This document shows, in pieces, positions 18,975 through 30,648 of a stretch of 64,000 nt of DNA. The notes below the pieces were generated by a model that was not told where the DNA came from, did not search any database, and saw only the letters and a program-made list of their open reading frames with translations. The stretch comes from Phymorhynchus buccinoides. Its lineage: Eukaryota; Mollusca; Gastropoda; Neogastropoda; Raphitomidae. Made by a program: the position numbers and the translations under genes. The DNA lies in contig CM065690.1 of assembly GCA_017654935.2 (NCBI GenBank), forward strand, positions 11,005,102 through 11,069,101. The letters run 5' to 3'. The first letter of the stretch is position 1; each line of letters starts with the position of its first letter.

Positions 18975-19262
18975 TGGTGCAGTCACCAAGGGAGCTGCCA
19001 AGTTCGAGGCTCACCGAATCGAGACAGCCCAGGCATGTTGAGTAGTGCGGAAAAATCGCATGAGCAGCAGCAATTCTCCAACTCCAACAGATCCCCTCAA
19101 CTCTCTTTCCTGTCCCCATGGTCACAAAACCTTCAAGGCCCGCATCGGACTCATCAGTCACCCTGAACCCTTTGACATTGGCCTGAACCCTTTGACATTG
19201 GAACTGTCGACAGATGGTCTTCATCCCTCGGGAGATGGTCTTCATCCCTCGGGACGGACGAA
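18975..19262 (+). mobile_element. LINE 3' end with degenerate terminal zinc finger, copy 1
   Basis: Reads, with frame breaks, as the C-terminus of a non-LTR retrotransposon polyprotein: KFEAHRIETAQA, then CPHGHKTFKARIGLISH. The second zinc-finger Cys is Gly here. Then come a stop and a shared 3' UTR (tggtcttcatccctcggga, duplicated). A homologous copy is at 33067-33352. Confidence 0.6.
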
Positions 19263-19690
19263 CATCATATGGACGTGTACAATATATATTTTTTCAGTCT
19301 AAGCCAATCTTAAGTCAATACTGTTTTGTCACGCTTGTTCAATTGTTAAAAATATGCTCAATGCAGGCACCAAATTGCTGAATGAAGGCACCAGCACAAA
19401 AGCTGAAATAAGTTCACTGTACTCTGTTTTCAGCATATCTCCTGGGATCCGCCTGGTTTCCCTCTAGTCTTGATGTTCTGTGTTTGCATTTCCGTGTCTG
19501 CGGATTATTCTGGTAAACCGTTCCTTCAGATACTCCTCCTGCCCCTCATCACCCCCCACCCCACCCACCCTCCCCAAAAACAGTTACAGAGGTTGAGATT
19601 TAAGGAATATGGTTGCCAGGTTTTATCATTTTCCATCATTAATATTTTCAAGAACAATTAAAACTGGCTCTTTCTTTTCATGTCAGCTGT
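19262..19690. other. Stretch without recognised features
   Basis: AT-rich, with a Pro-codon-rich patch near 19530-19575. No gene supported. Confidence 0.45.
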
Positions 19691-19972
19691 CCATGAGGAT
19701 ACCGAGGGTCTTTCGTACAAATAGTTCCCCCACCCTCTGGAAGTTTTTTGCTTGTAGCTTCCTCTAATCTGTCAAACTCTTTGACACTCTGCCTTTTCCA
19801 TCATCTATCTTTCTGCCTTGCTTACTGGTCCATTCTGCTGCCTTTGCTCTAGAAACTCTTGCAAAGATGTTCTCCAGCCGAAGACGGACATTCTGGGCCT
19901 GACTATTTCTCAGTTAGAATGCATAACGGCAGCATGACTCATCTGCGCTCGTATGACGGGAAACTGAGCATT
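19690..19972. mobile_element. Dispersed repeat family G, copy 2
   Basis: Same orientation as 2498-2838: atagttcccccacc.tctgga, gggcctgactatttctcagt, gcataacggcagcatgac and gggaaactgagc. Confidence 0.65.
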
Positions 19973-20869
19973 CGACAAAGAGAAAGAATATGAGCTGTTT
20001 TAAAACAAAGCCTGCAGAATGTTGTTTTGACACCAAAATGGATGCGATATCTATCGTAGTGACTTTTGTTTTTTAACACTTTCAACACAACCCCTCTCGC
20101 TGCTCCGTATTCCCTCAAGACACTGCAGTCAAGGAGTAGACATTCCTTCAGGAGACCCGATTTGGCCCTTTTCAATAAATTCTCTTAAGAAATCAGCAAA
20201 TCACAGTGACTTTATTTTTGCATAGTGGTCAAGACGTATCTTTAATCTTTTAAATGATATAAAATTTGAAAAGTAGTTCGTTATTGTGCGTTTAACTGAA
20301 TGAGTCGAAAGCAGCCACTACCACTGTCGGCCGCAGGGGCATTTTGCCTTTGTTGCTAACATACTAGCAGCAACGGTAAACTCGGGCGTTGCTAGTATTC
20401 TAGCGCCGTGTTGCAAAAAACAAGTTAAAGTTATGGCCAAAGAATACTAGGTAAGTTTTTTTGAGGGCCGCCCTGTTCATGCAGGTTGTTTATTGTCAAT
20501 GATGAAAAATGATTTGTTACATGTATGTATATTATAAATGTGGGCATTGTTGTTGGTTTGATAAAGACCACAGGTTTTCTAGTGCAATATTCGGCGTTGA
20601 TATTTTTCTTGTTGGTTTTCTCCCCCCCCCCCCTAGACGGTGTTTGGTGAATTTACGGTGGACCCTCTTGCCGCGGTGTGGTGGTGTTGCGTAGATTAGT
20701 CGATCTCATTGTTGCTTTCGCTTCACGAGTGTTTGTGCGTGAGTTTTGTTTTTCTCAGTTCTGCTTCGAAGAGAGTAACTTGGCCCTGTGTCAGTCGTTG
20801 TTTTTGTGGGTTGTAGACTTGTACAAAGGCTGGTTTTACGGTTTTGTTTTCTTGTAATATGTCTTGAAG

Positions 20870-21195
20870 TTAGTTTGATATATATATATATATCATGCAA
20901 ACTGATGAGACCTTCTCTTAGGTCGAAACAGCTGTCTTTGCATAAGGCACTGTCCCTCCCCCATTGGGAGAAAAAGCAAATCCACACAATTTTATTATTT
21001 TTAAATTGAACACGGAACATTACTCAAAGTTAACATTAACTGGTTTTGTTTCTGAGGTTCACAAATAAAGACATTGGACACAGAAAAGTTTTATCAAAGC
21101 AAACTATTCTGCATTTCAAATGCACTAACTTTTCAGTCCTTCAGAGTAGGGGTCAGTCCTTCAGTGAATAGCTGGCTATTCACTGAGATTTTTCT
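20870..21195. repeat. Dispersed repeat family L, copy 1
   Basis: Inverted partner of 35255-35560. Shared words include atgcaaactgatgagacctt, gacagtgcc/ggcactgtc, cacaaataaagacattg and gcatttcaaatgcactaact. About 300 bp; a (TA)n run marks one end. Confidence 0.65.
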
Positions 21196-21467
21196 TTCAT
21201 ACTATATATATATATATCGTCTGTGAGCGTTTGCATTTTATGATTTATAACCTATCGTTTGAACCTGTTGGAAAAAAAATACATGTAGACAATTCATAGC
21301 TTGAGAGAATATATATAACTTACAGCAATAATGAAGAATGATACATGAAAGAAAATGCAATTTATAACAAAAAATCCTGAAGTGGGTTTGGACACAAATA
21401 AGCCAAACTGTGGGAACTAATTGAGATTATCTTGAACTAAAGTTGGAGACTATCTCATGTACGATAT

Positions 21468-22048
21468 TGTTCGGTCTATAAGGCGCATCTCAGTATAAGC
21501 CCCCCCCCCCCAACCCAAGTTTGACACAAAATTCTGATTTTGTTTCAATACTTTCTTACATATTATTAGTGTTATATATTCACAAAAATGTACTATATTG
21601 GTCATATTATAGGGTACAGGGGTCTCGGTATCCTGAGAGAAATAAAAGTTACGGCTTATAGTCCGAAAAATATCAGTAATGCTTTTTAAATTGAAGCCAT
21701 TGATGGTTTTCTTTCTTCGTTTATTGTTGTTGTGTGCGTATGCCTGTAATATTGCTCACTGACTGTACAGTACCGCTTCTCGTAATTCAAACGTTGTTAT
21801 GCGTCTGTGTGTAGACACGCCAGTGTACAGCTATGTACATGCTCAAGCGGCATAATATTATCATACCATATTTTACGGACGATAAGGCGCAACCTGATTA
21901 TGAGGCCCCCCCCCCCCCCCCCAAATTTCACACAAAATTCAGATGTTGTTACTGTATTTCCTTACTGTTTTATCAGTCACATTATAAGGCGCAGAGGTCT
22001 CAGTCTGGGGGGGAAAAGTATCGCCTTGTAGTTCGGAAAATACGGTAG
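21468..22048. mobile_element. Two family F MITEs (21468-21676, 21867-22048)
   Basis: The first goes from cggtctataaggcgc to ttatagtccgaaaaatatc, the second from ccatattttacggacgataa to ttcggaaaatacggtag. Each has a C-run directly after the left inverted end. A third, decayed fragment lies at about 22130-22225. Confidence 0.75.
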
Positions 22049-22189
22049 TTTTCCTTCCGACTGTTCTTTGAAACTTGAAGTATTTTTTTTATCAGATCTG
22101 TCTTGTTCAATCATTTACCATGTTTCGCAGACTATAACCAGTATAAGGCAAATCATGTAACGTAAGGCGTACCTCCTCCGAATTTTACA

Positions 22190-22590
22190 CAAAATTTGGT
22201 AAAGGTCAAGATGTGCCCCCCCCCCCTACATTTCTCGGTTAATTCCATTTTTCCGTTTTTGCCTTTCTTACCAAACATGAAGCTGTATTTTATGAACATT
22301 TTCAGCTAATTATCTTTGTTCAATAATTAATTGCAGTCATCATAAAGGCCATTATCTAATAGGACCCCCACCTCACCCCTATGTAGTGCAGTACACCGCA
22401 TTTGTCACAGTCATGGTTCATTACGTTTTTCCGTCTTGGGGGGGGGGGGGGGGGGGGGGGTTAGTGTTATTATTCCAAAAAGATAATTGGCTGAAAATGT
22501 TCATAAAATACAGCTTTATGTTTGGTAAGAAAGGCAAAAACGGAATTAACCTGGCACATCTTTACCTTTACCCAAAATTCCTATGTTATT
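22190..22590. repeat. Large imperfect palindrome
   Basis: The left part (ggtaaaggtcaagatgtgcc ... ccgtttttgcctttcttacc ... gaacattttcagctaattatc) is the reverse complement of the right part (22475-22585: gataattggctgaaaatgtt ... ggtaagaaaggcaaaaacgg ... ggcacatctttacctttacc). Each arm is bordered by a C- or G-run. The spacer of about 140 bp is not conserved. Confidence 0.8.
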
Positions 22591-23182
22591 TTAACAGTTT
22601 GTTGCTATGTAATTAATTACCAGCCATGAACGAAGAGAGCGAAGCTGGTAATGTTTTCAGTGCATTCTGAAGCTGACTGGCTGACTATCTATGTTAACAT
22701 GACTAACGTTTGAACGAAGGGACCTAGGACGCTCAAATTGTGCACGCGGATAAGTACTAAGAATATCTCGGCCATATTAGATCAAAGTCACTGGAGCCAA
22801 AAATGCTGCCGAGCACCTGGCACGATAACATTTGCTCGTCCAAGCTCTAGTGCCTGGTTAAAGTACAGACCAACAGTCGGTTCAATTCAAAACAGCATGA
22901 TTGAAAATTGTTCGTTAAAATTCTATGGTTTCGTTGATTTTTTTGTTTTGTTTTGGGGGTGTTCTAACAAGGTTGTTTTGGAATGCGGAGGAGAGTCCTC
23001 CATTGTGTGTTTGTTTGTTTGTTGTGGATATTAAAGGGCCAGATAATTTTACCGGGTTTCTACTGCTGCTGCTGCTGCTTGTCGGTTGATCGTGAGATCT
23101 GGCACGCCAACGTTGTGTTCATCACGCATTTTGTGCTTTCCTCTTTCGTTTTATGTGAACATGCCATTTAAAAATATATATA

Positions 23183-23600
23183 CTGGTTAGTTTTAGTTCA
23201 CGTAAATTAAATAATTTGTGGACATGGGAGGTCGTTGCAATAATATTGGTAGGTTCGTTTTTGTTTCCTTGTTGTGAAGATCCTGGTTAGTTTTGGTTAA
23301 CGTAAATTAAATAATTTGTGGACATGGGAGGTCGTTGCAATAATATTGGTAGGTTTGTTTTTGTTTCCTTGTTGTGAAGATCCTGGTTAGTTTTGGTTAA
23401 CGTAAATTAAATAATTTGTGGACATGGGAGGTCTTTGGCCGGTTAGTCGTGATTGCCCTGTTGGTTTCAGTATTTGTCGACTCTTGCAGGTTGTTCGTTT
23501 TTGTTTCCTTGTGAAGATCCTGGTTAGTTTTGGTTAGCGTAAATTAAATAATTTGTGGACATGGGAGGTCATTGCAAATGCAATAATATTAGTAGGTTCT
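23183..23600. repeat. 100-bp tandem repeat, 4 copies
   Basis: Units start ctggttagtttt at 23183, 23283, 23383 and about 23520; the third carries a 37-bp insertion. Core: taaattaaataatttgtgga. Followed by a poly-C tract of about 27 nt (23632-23658). Confidence 0.9.
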
Positions 23601-23776
23601 TTTTCCGTTTTATTTGTTGTTAGTTGTCACCCCCCCCCCCCCCCCCCCCCCCCCCCCCGAGATCTTTAAAAATGGATATAGTTTTGACACCTAGTGTGTT
23701 CCTTGTCGATGTCTGCTGTTTATTTGTAACACACAGCATTACAAATTTAAGCAATTGTTAACCGTTTTGCAGAGGT

Positions 23777-24410
23777 TTAATCCCTTCTCTACCAGGCCCC
23801 CATGTCTACTACACACAATATGTTATTGATGATGTCATAACTGTCCATGTCACAAGGCTAGAATGCTACTTTTTGTTCTAGAACAGTCGAGGGGACAGAA
23901 CTATTTATATATTTACAAATAATTTTCTCAGATTGAGTCTAAAATGTGACCTAGCACCACGAAAGGGACATCAAGTCGCTGGGCTAGTTTCTCAAAACAG
24001 ACTTGGAAAGTCAAAAATCTCATTTTTTGTCAATTTTGAGTTATGGGTATTTTCTTGTTCTCTAGCATCTTATCTTTCATATTTATAAAGGGCAATCATA
24101 ATGGTCTCTAAATGGTTTTATAAGTGCTTTAAAATGAGTAGGTCGTTGCATTTTCTTCAGCTAGGCTAGACTTTAGACTGTTTTCTCAAAATGGCCGACG
24201 TTCACCCTACTAACTTTCAATGCTCATAACTCAAGAACGGAAAAAAAAGATACAAGAATGGTTCTTGCATCATTAGAAAGAGCATTGTCTGATGTTTTCA
24301 AAAGTATAATTTTCTCAGAATGGTCAGTTTGACACTTAATGTCCCTTTCAGGGTCACATAGTTTATAATAAAAAGAAAGATGGTCTTTCTCCGGCAGTGA
24401 AGGGGTTTAT
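23777..24410. mobile_element. Decayed TTAA element containing repeat family K
   Basis: Ends TTAATCCCTTCTCTACC and ctccggcagtgaaggggttt. The interior (about 23945-24358) is a repeat with inverted ends gaaagggacatc / aatgtccctttc, also present at 37138-37533. Both copies contain ctcaaaatggccgac. Confidence 0.6.
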
Positions 24411-24718
24411 AAAGGGATGGGTGGTTTGTCCTTGTCAGTGTATAAAGGGATGGGTGGTTTGCCCTTGTCAGTGTAAGAATCTGTTGTTGGTGCAGAAAAA
24501 AAAGAGTTCCAAACTGTTTGTTTCCTAGTTTTATTCTAGTCAGTGAAACATAATTGGTGATGATTCCAAGTGCTTTTGTTTTAATTTTATCTAAAAACAA
24601 CATTTATTTTTTCGGACTTTTTGGTGCGTTTTCCTTTTTTTCGTTTGTCGTTGATTTGTGGGTTCATTTTTGTTTATGTGGTTGGTGCTGAAGAGGGGTC
24701 TGTTGAGATGGGGTGACG

Positions 24719-24745
24719 GGGGGGGGGGGGGGGGGGGGGGGGGGG
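24719..24745. repeat. Poly-G tract
   Basis: A run of about 27 G. Comparable runs occur at 12811-12837, 17336-17356, 22438-22460 and 55118-55139; C-runs occur at 23632-23658 and 45930-45950. Confidence 0.9.
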
Positions 24746-25119
24746 TGTTGGATGATGGGACTTTGCCTCTTGCTTGCTTTAGTTTGATCTGTGTTAAATT
24801 ACTGATTTATTCCACGTGTAAGAAAGGGGATTCTCGTTTTTTGTTTGACGATGATTGGCCTTTTGTGGGTTTTCTTTGTTTTTTGTCTCGTTGTTTTTCA
24901 ATTGTTACTGGGAAATTGAATGTGAAGATCTATCAGAATGCATTATTTTTGTGGTTTTTGTTCTTTTGTGATTTGCCGTACATTTATTTTACGGACTACA
25001 AGGTGCACCTGATTATAAAGTGCACCCCCCCCACCCCAAATTTTACACAAAATTCAGATTGTGTTATTATACTTTGTTACTATTTTATCAGTCACATTTT
25101 ACACATCACCCCTGCTTTT

Positions 25120-25482
25120 AGTTCATGCCAATGCGGACCATTAAATTTGACTGGGTAGAGAACAACAAAATTATATCTGGAACAGGCATGGGAATTGTCC
25201 GCGGATTTCCGCGGGGAAACAAATTGAAATTGTTACTAAATACTTCGTTTTTGTTACTAAATACTTCAATTGGGGGGGCTTTTCAGAGTTTGTTGTCTGA
25301 CAATTCCCATGCCTGTAGGAATGCCTCTGTGACATGTATAATGGTAGACCTACCCTTACCTCCCAAAATTAAGTAAAATAGGGTCTTCGTATAACAGACC
25401 CTGACTTGATGCCTTTTACTAGCGACATGGGTGTTAAACCATTGTGGTGCGTAGATGCGACATTGGTGGCGAAAGGGTTTCA
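25120..25482 (+). mobile_element. TTAA MITE family A, copy 7 (interrupted)
   Basis: Family landmarks gactgggtagagaac, gcctctgtgacatgt, ccttacctcccaaaatta and gacattggtggcgaaagggt. The left terminus is decayed. It is split by the small element at 25182-25316. Confidence 0.75.
25182..25316. mobile_element. Nested 135-bp element with perfect 18-bp inverted ends
   Basis: acaggcatgggaattgtc (25182-25199) is exactly complementary to gacaattcccatgcctgt (25299-25316). The interior has a duplicated gttactaaatacttc. A clean recent-looking insertion inside MITE A. Confidence 0.85.
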
Positions 25483-25533
25483 AGTGCTGAGAGGCTACAA
25501 TTGGAAAATGTATGGCTTATCGGCTGCCTTGCT

Positions 25534-25784
25534 TTAACCCTCTTGCATTCGCATTTGTTACAGACAATACTTCTAGTGTTCAGATTCTTTGATACATTTT
25601 CGGGAAAATCTGTCTTCTGAAGCACACAGAGCACCATACTGTTACTATCACTTCATTGCTAGTGAGAAGCTTCTTCATAGTGTGTATGTAACAAGCCAGA
25701 ACTTGGTGCGTGATGAAAATGCCATCAGAGGGGGGTCTCAGAGTGGGGGGCAAGCTTTGGGCAGAATAAATGCAAGAGGGTTAA
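25534..25784. mobile_element. TTAA element with 'ccctcttgcatt' ends
   Basis: TTAACCCTCTTGCATTCGC to AATGCAAGAGGGTTAA, 251 bp, with TTAA at both borders and no coding capacity. Distinct interior from family A. Confidence 0.8.
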
Positions 25785-26125
25785 GGATTTTTTAAATTTT
25801 TAGCATATTTCTGCTATCGTGTATGGCTTGTCAAATTGTATTGCGGCGACTGTTCCAATCCAAAATCTGTCTACGTTTTAATTGATTAATCCATACTAAG
25901 CTGTACAGTGATCGGACGAGCGATGTACTGTATTATCCAAATGATATGTATTTATTATTATTATAGTCGTCAGTATTACATTATTATTAATGTGGGGCGT
26001 TGTGAACTTGGTTTTTTGTTCCAAAAAGTGTATATTATTACTTGTTAGCGATTGTGCTGACAGATAACTATTGCATGTACAAGTGCATTGAGCTTTAAGG
26101 TAATGCGCTAAATAAGTTTCCTGAA

Positions 26126-26527
26126 TACAAGTGGAACCTCCCTTATAAGACCTTCAAAAATCATCCAAAATGAGGTCTTATAAGGGAGGGGTCTTATAGG
26201 GAGGTAATTTTAACCCGCCAGCCATGTTTTAGCGAAGTTTCCATTAAACTTACCTGGATAGAGAAAAGATTTTTGTCTGAAATATTGGGGATTCTTTTGT
26301 GATATATTTAAAGTAAGGCCTATCCTTACCTCCCAAAATTAAGACAATAGGGTCTTTGGATAACAGACCCTGATTTGATGCCTTTTAGTGACATGGGTTA
26401 AATCATTGTGGTGCAAAAATGCGACGTTGGCGGTGAAAGGGTTAAACTTACAGTTACAAAGAAGGGCAATGTCTCTGAAAAGTAGGTCTTATATGGGAGG
26501 GAGTCTTATAAGGGAGGTTCCACTGTA
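26126..26527. mobile_element. TA-flanked 'CAGTGGAACCTCCC' element (family B), copy 1, split by a TTAA MITE
   Basis: The ends acaagtggaacctccctta and aagggaggttccactgta are inverted and bounded by TA, as in Tc1/mariner/pogo-type insertions. A full family A MITE (26210-26445) sits inside it. No transposase. Confidence 0.78.
26210..26445 (+). mobile_element. TTAA MITE family A, copy 8 (nested)
   Basis: ttaacccgccagcc to ggcggtgaaagggttaa, inserted in the family B element. It lacks a few bases of the left end. Confidence 0.8.
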
Positions 26528-26592
26528 TAAGAAAGTATATATATGTACTGTACTTTCCAGCCACATTGAGGGTCTGTGCACTTTGTTCGTCA

Positions 26593-26742
26593 GGGCCTGT
26601 ATTCACGTTGAGATAGCATGAGACTTAGCATGATGCTAACTTAGCTCTTCCAATGTCCTATAGGATTTAATAGGACTTTTGGAAGAGCTTCTAAGTTAGC
26701 ATGATGCCAAGTCTCATGCTATCTCAACGTGAATACAGGCCC
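26593..26742. mobile_element. 150-bp near-perfect palindrome with 'gggcctgtattcacg' ends
   Basis: Arms of about 60 bp: gggcctgtattcacgttgag atagcatgagactt (left) against its complement ending caggccc (right). A few mismatches and a 2-nt bulge. Foldback-type MITE. Confidence 0.85.
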
Positions 26743-26779
26743 TGTTCAATATCTGTTCAAATGTGTAATGTGCCCTCCA

Positions 26780-27130
26780 GTCTGTATGCATGCCGGTCAG
26801 TCGTTTCCGACCATGACTGCCAGATAGCAGAGGGGGGCAGATGCTATTCTGCTGGGCTGGGTTGGGCTGGGCTGGGCCAGAATTTGTTTATAGTGGAGAT
26901 GCCTTGCCCATGGGTACATCCCCACTCTCGGCCAAAGGGATTTGGAGACACAGCTGGTATTGGGGAAGGTCCCCAAAGACCAGCCCATCCCTTTGGCTGC
27001 AGCACCAGAGCCGGTGCCAAGGCCCCCTCGTTTGAGAGTCAGTCTTCTACTTCGTAGTCAAAGTCTGAACACTGGACGCATACATACCTTACCCATTATG
27101 GCCTGGGAACGCAGAAGAAGAATATCCTTT
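26780..27130. repeat. Dispersed repeat shared with 59010-59285
   Basis: Shared words ccgaccatgactgccaaatt/cagat, gaatttgtttata.tggaga, tgccttgc.ca.gggtacat and gtcttctact. Here a ggctgggctgg-type simple stretch is expanded. It ends in cccattatggcctgggaacg, the mirror of a family G end. Confidence 0.6.
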
Positions 27131-27139
27131 TTTCTTCCA

Positions 27140-27905
27140 CTTTTTTTTTTAAATTTTAATAAATCGCTGTGCGCACATAATTATAAATAACTCAAAATTG
27201 GTCAACTTCGATGTGTTGGACTTGCCAGTTGATCAAGACAAGCTGTACCATGATCTAACAAAGCTGTTAAACAACAATTTGCAAAGATATATCATCGATG
27301 GTGAAGCTAAAAAAAAAAATTTATATGACATAATTTGACCCGAAATATTGAATTTTCCATTCAAGTGAAGTGACGTCTTTCGACTTGGGTCTGTTTTTTC
27401 CGCACAGTGATATGATATCCCATGCTTTTTCATATGAATTATCAAGAGTACCTGGGAGTATCTTCATATGACTTGTGATCTTTTATGTTATGTAAGCGTT
27501 AAAAAAGCTTTTTCTGTCTGGTTTAGTTTTCAGCCTTGAAACGTTTTGTGTGTGCGTTGAATAATTAATTTCTTCTTTTAAAAAAAAATGTCACGGAATA
27601 CATGCATTGTCCGAATTTAAATCCTCGGTATAGAAAACTATCTTTTTAAAATGTGTTCAAATGTTGTGCAATGTGTTGCTAGAGAATTCAGATGTGTTCT
27701 CAATGAAAATAATAAAAATGTAGATGTGCTCTCAATGAAAATAATAAAAATGTTCATTTTGTTGTACCAAGTAGTTTTTGTCCTTGTTCTTTTCAAGTAA
27801 TAACGTCAGTGATTCCTTGTTGTGTCTTGAAAATTAAAAAAATGAAGAAATTATGAAGTGTGTGTGTGTGTGAATTTGCTACGATGTTCGACTGCCCAGA
27901 TTTGT
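27140..27905. other. Stretch without recognised features
   Basis: AT-rich. agatgtg(t/c)tctcaatgaaa is duplicated in tandem near 27690-27755. No exon candidates. Confidence 0.45.
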
Positions 27906-27911
27906 TTTACT

Positions 27912-28130
27912 TCTTCTTCTTCTTCTTCCTTGATCGCTCAGACAGTTTCCTGTCAATTATGAGCGCAGATGTGTCATGCTGCCATTAGAAATAGTTAGGC
28001 CCAGCAAGTCCGACTTCGGCTGTAGGAAATCTTTTTGAAAGTGTTTCTTGAAAAAAAAAAGGCAGGAGAATGGACCGGCTAGGCAGATAGTAGATAACAG
28101 CAAGCAAAGGGAAAAGGCAGAGTCAAATAC
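27912..28130. mobile_element. Dispersed repeat family G, copy 3 (inverted)
   Basis: cttgatcgctcagacagttt ... agttaggcccagcaagtccg ... ggcaggagaatggaccggct ... aaaggcagagtcaaa. Preceded by a CTT run. Confidence 0.68.
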
Positions 28131-28335
28131 ACACACACCAATTTTGATAATATAAGCTCAGCTTCGCGAGCTAAAATTCAGTGAAAGCATTTGGGGCAAC
28201 ATCTTAGGTCTTTATAGGGAAGGTCTTAATAACTTTAACGGTTGTGTGTGAATTTTTGATAAAAAGATTATCAACAAGTTGAACAACTGAACAAGTGTTT
28301 CTCACTTGATTGCCCCTTGCTCATTTGCATATCGT

Positions 28336-28673
28336 CGGTGAAATTCACAAACCTCGTATATCGATTTTGGGGGGGGTTGAGTTAGATACATAGTCAGCTC
28401 TCTCATTTTTCCCGCCACCAAAAGCTCGTATCTCTCTATCTGGGGTTTTTCTATCTTTCTATCTGGGGTAAGTAAATGAGGATGTGTAAATAGAAGAAAA
28501 ACTAAGTCCCAAATTCAGATGACAATAAAGGACAAAAATCTCATATCTTCGTGCTTTTCATGTATTACTATTAGCAATGTCTTGAACAACAGATTCATCA
28601 TAGTTAATAAATTGTGGTAAGCGCGGTTCTCAAAACTACCAAAATCAAGATACAAGGTTTGTGAATTTCACCG
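28336..28673. mobile_element. Inverted-repeat element (family J)
   Basis: cggtgaaattcacaaacctc at the left is mirrored by ggtttgtgaatttcaccg at the right, about 338 bp in all. Part of its interior (agatacatagtcagctctct, then cccgccac) recurs at 39865-40035 in a CRY intron. Confidence 0.75.
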
Positions 28674-29124
28674 ATATGTATAGTATAATATATCATTATG
28701 ACACACAAACACACACACTGTAAAACATAAATACTTGTTGAAAACATTTTTTTTTACACTTGGTTTCAAGAAACAAAATGCAAAGGAAAAAAAAAAAGAA
28801 CCACATTTCTGATGACTGAAACATCTTGATGAATGAATTAGTGAGAACGTTAAACAAAATCATTTCTTTGCGACATATCTTCAGAGAAAAAAAACCAACT
28901 TTTTTTTTCTTCTTCTTGTTTTGGGTAAACCATATTAGTTCTACAAGAGGCAGAATATTTACTGGTAATCCTCACTCTGTTCCAAAGTATAAAATAACCC
29001 CAAATAGCCGCTTCCTCCTTGCGGTCACTTATGGTTGTGTAAAGAGAAAAAGACAAACACTGGCTCATCACCTAACAAATGAAAAGTATAAACTTCATAC
29101 ACAAATTTCGTATTAGTGTTGTTG

Positions 29125-29270
29125 TTGTTTTAATCATGGGTGCTACTCCCCAAAATGAAAAGCCGGGCTGGGTGGCCCCTGGCGGGGTACAGGGGCAGCG
29201 CCCCGTTGGGGGGTTCAGGGGGGCAACAGCTGAAGCAAAAATGCAATTGCAGAGATTGTTTCCATAGCTC
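29125..29270. repeat. Dispersed repeat family P, copy 1
   Basis: gctactccccaaaatgaaaa ... ggcggggtacaggggcagcg ccc ... ggttcaggggggcaac; matches 43068-43172. A weaker relative is at 31405-31470. Confidence 0.6.
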
Positions 29271-29364
29271 TCCTGCAATCTGGGAATGGGTGAGGAACAG
29301 ATTACGATTTGACATCATAGTTCTGTTGGCAGACAGTTGACACTTTGTAAAGTGACTGTCTAAG

Positions 29365-29720
29365 TTATCATATCATATCAGTTTAGGCTCTGTAGGCTTT
29401 TGAAGTCTTTTGCCCTCTAGATATTTTTCTCAAATATAAAATATATATGATAAATTTATATTTTTTTTCTTATTTTTTTTCCCCCTGTAAATTACTTCGG
29501 CTATTGTGTATTTGCTTTAAGGGTTTTTTGTTTGTTTTTATTTCTCCAAATTTGTGGAGTACATAATATTAATAGTATTACATTTTTTGGTCAATAAGAA
29601 TTTTGAACATATTTAGTGTTGATGCATTTACAGTTTCATTAGAAAGATTGTTCAAATCCATGTTTCGTACCAAGTTTCTCAAAAATCAGAAAATCAAACC
29701 CTTTTTTTGTGATTAGTATT
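29365..29720 (-). mobile_element. LINE 3' tail fragment, matching the 58081 element
   Basis: The minus strand carries the decayed end of a reverse-transcriptase ORF and 3' UTR like that at 58081-58400: shared tatcatatcatatca, taggctttt.a, ttttgccctctaga and a diverged atgcatttac.gtttcatt. Truncated and non-coding. Confidence 0.6.
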
Positions 29721-30640
29721 TTTTCCCCCTCTCTCTTTTCTTCATTTTTGCATTTTGCATTCACTGATTCAGTTGCTGAGACATGACAAGTCACATTACC
29801 TTTTTACAAGAAATACTTTTACAAGAAATACAAAAGATCTATGGTTAAAATCATATTTTCATGACTAAGATTTTTACTGACATTTCAGAAACACAACGAC
29901 AAATAGAAGATAATAATTAGATCACTGAAATACGATGTCACTGTCTGTGGATCCAAACATGACACTCAATTGAGTTTTTCTAAGCAACATTTTTAACATA
30001 TTCATACGTTTAACATCATAAATATCAATTGGTGAATTGAAATATAGTTGTAACTTACCTTTCTGTGAAGTTTGTAGCTTTCAGGACACAAAATTCATGC
30101 TGATAATGTTGAATTTAATTCAAATAAGTATGTGTGAATATGACTCGGCCGCCATTTTGTTTGTTGTATTTTCACTTCCTGTGGTTGGAAGACCCAAATT
30201 CAAAATGCCCCCAACCACAGTTAACAGATCAACTTTTTTTTTTTGGACAAAATTTTAAAAATACGGAATTTCCGTCTCAGCAGAAAACTTAATTTACGGA
30301 TTTCCGTTTATACGGAAGGTAGTAGCACCCATGAATTTATTTTTTGTTTTTTTAAAGAGGTATTTGTGATTTATATACCTTCTCAATTACATTCATCCAC
30401 AGAGAGAAACAAATCTGAGAGAAATATTGTCAAACTTTCTCTTGTCATAACAGTCAAATTGATAAGTGAATCCAATGGGAAAATATTTCCTGCCATTTCA
30501 GAAAACATGAACCTGTACCCCAAGCAAAATGTTTAACCGATCGAGATTATGTTGTTTTTGTTTGGGTTTTTTAAATGTCCAAGCACTTGCCAGAAGACCC
30601 GACTCCTACGGCTGGGGACCACTGCGTATGAATATCAAAA
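29720..30640. other. Stretch without recognised gene
   Basis: Mostly AT-rich. acggaatttccgtctcagca and tacggatttccgtttatacg near 30263-30315 form short inverted words. No exon is supported. Confidence 0.45.
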
Positions 30641-30648
30641 CCTCGTTG

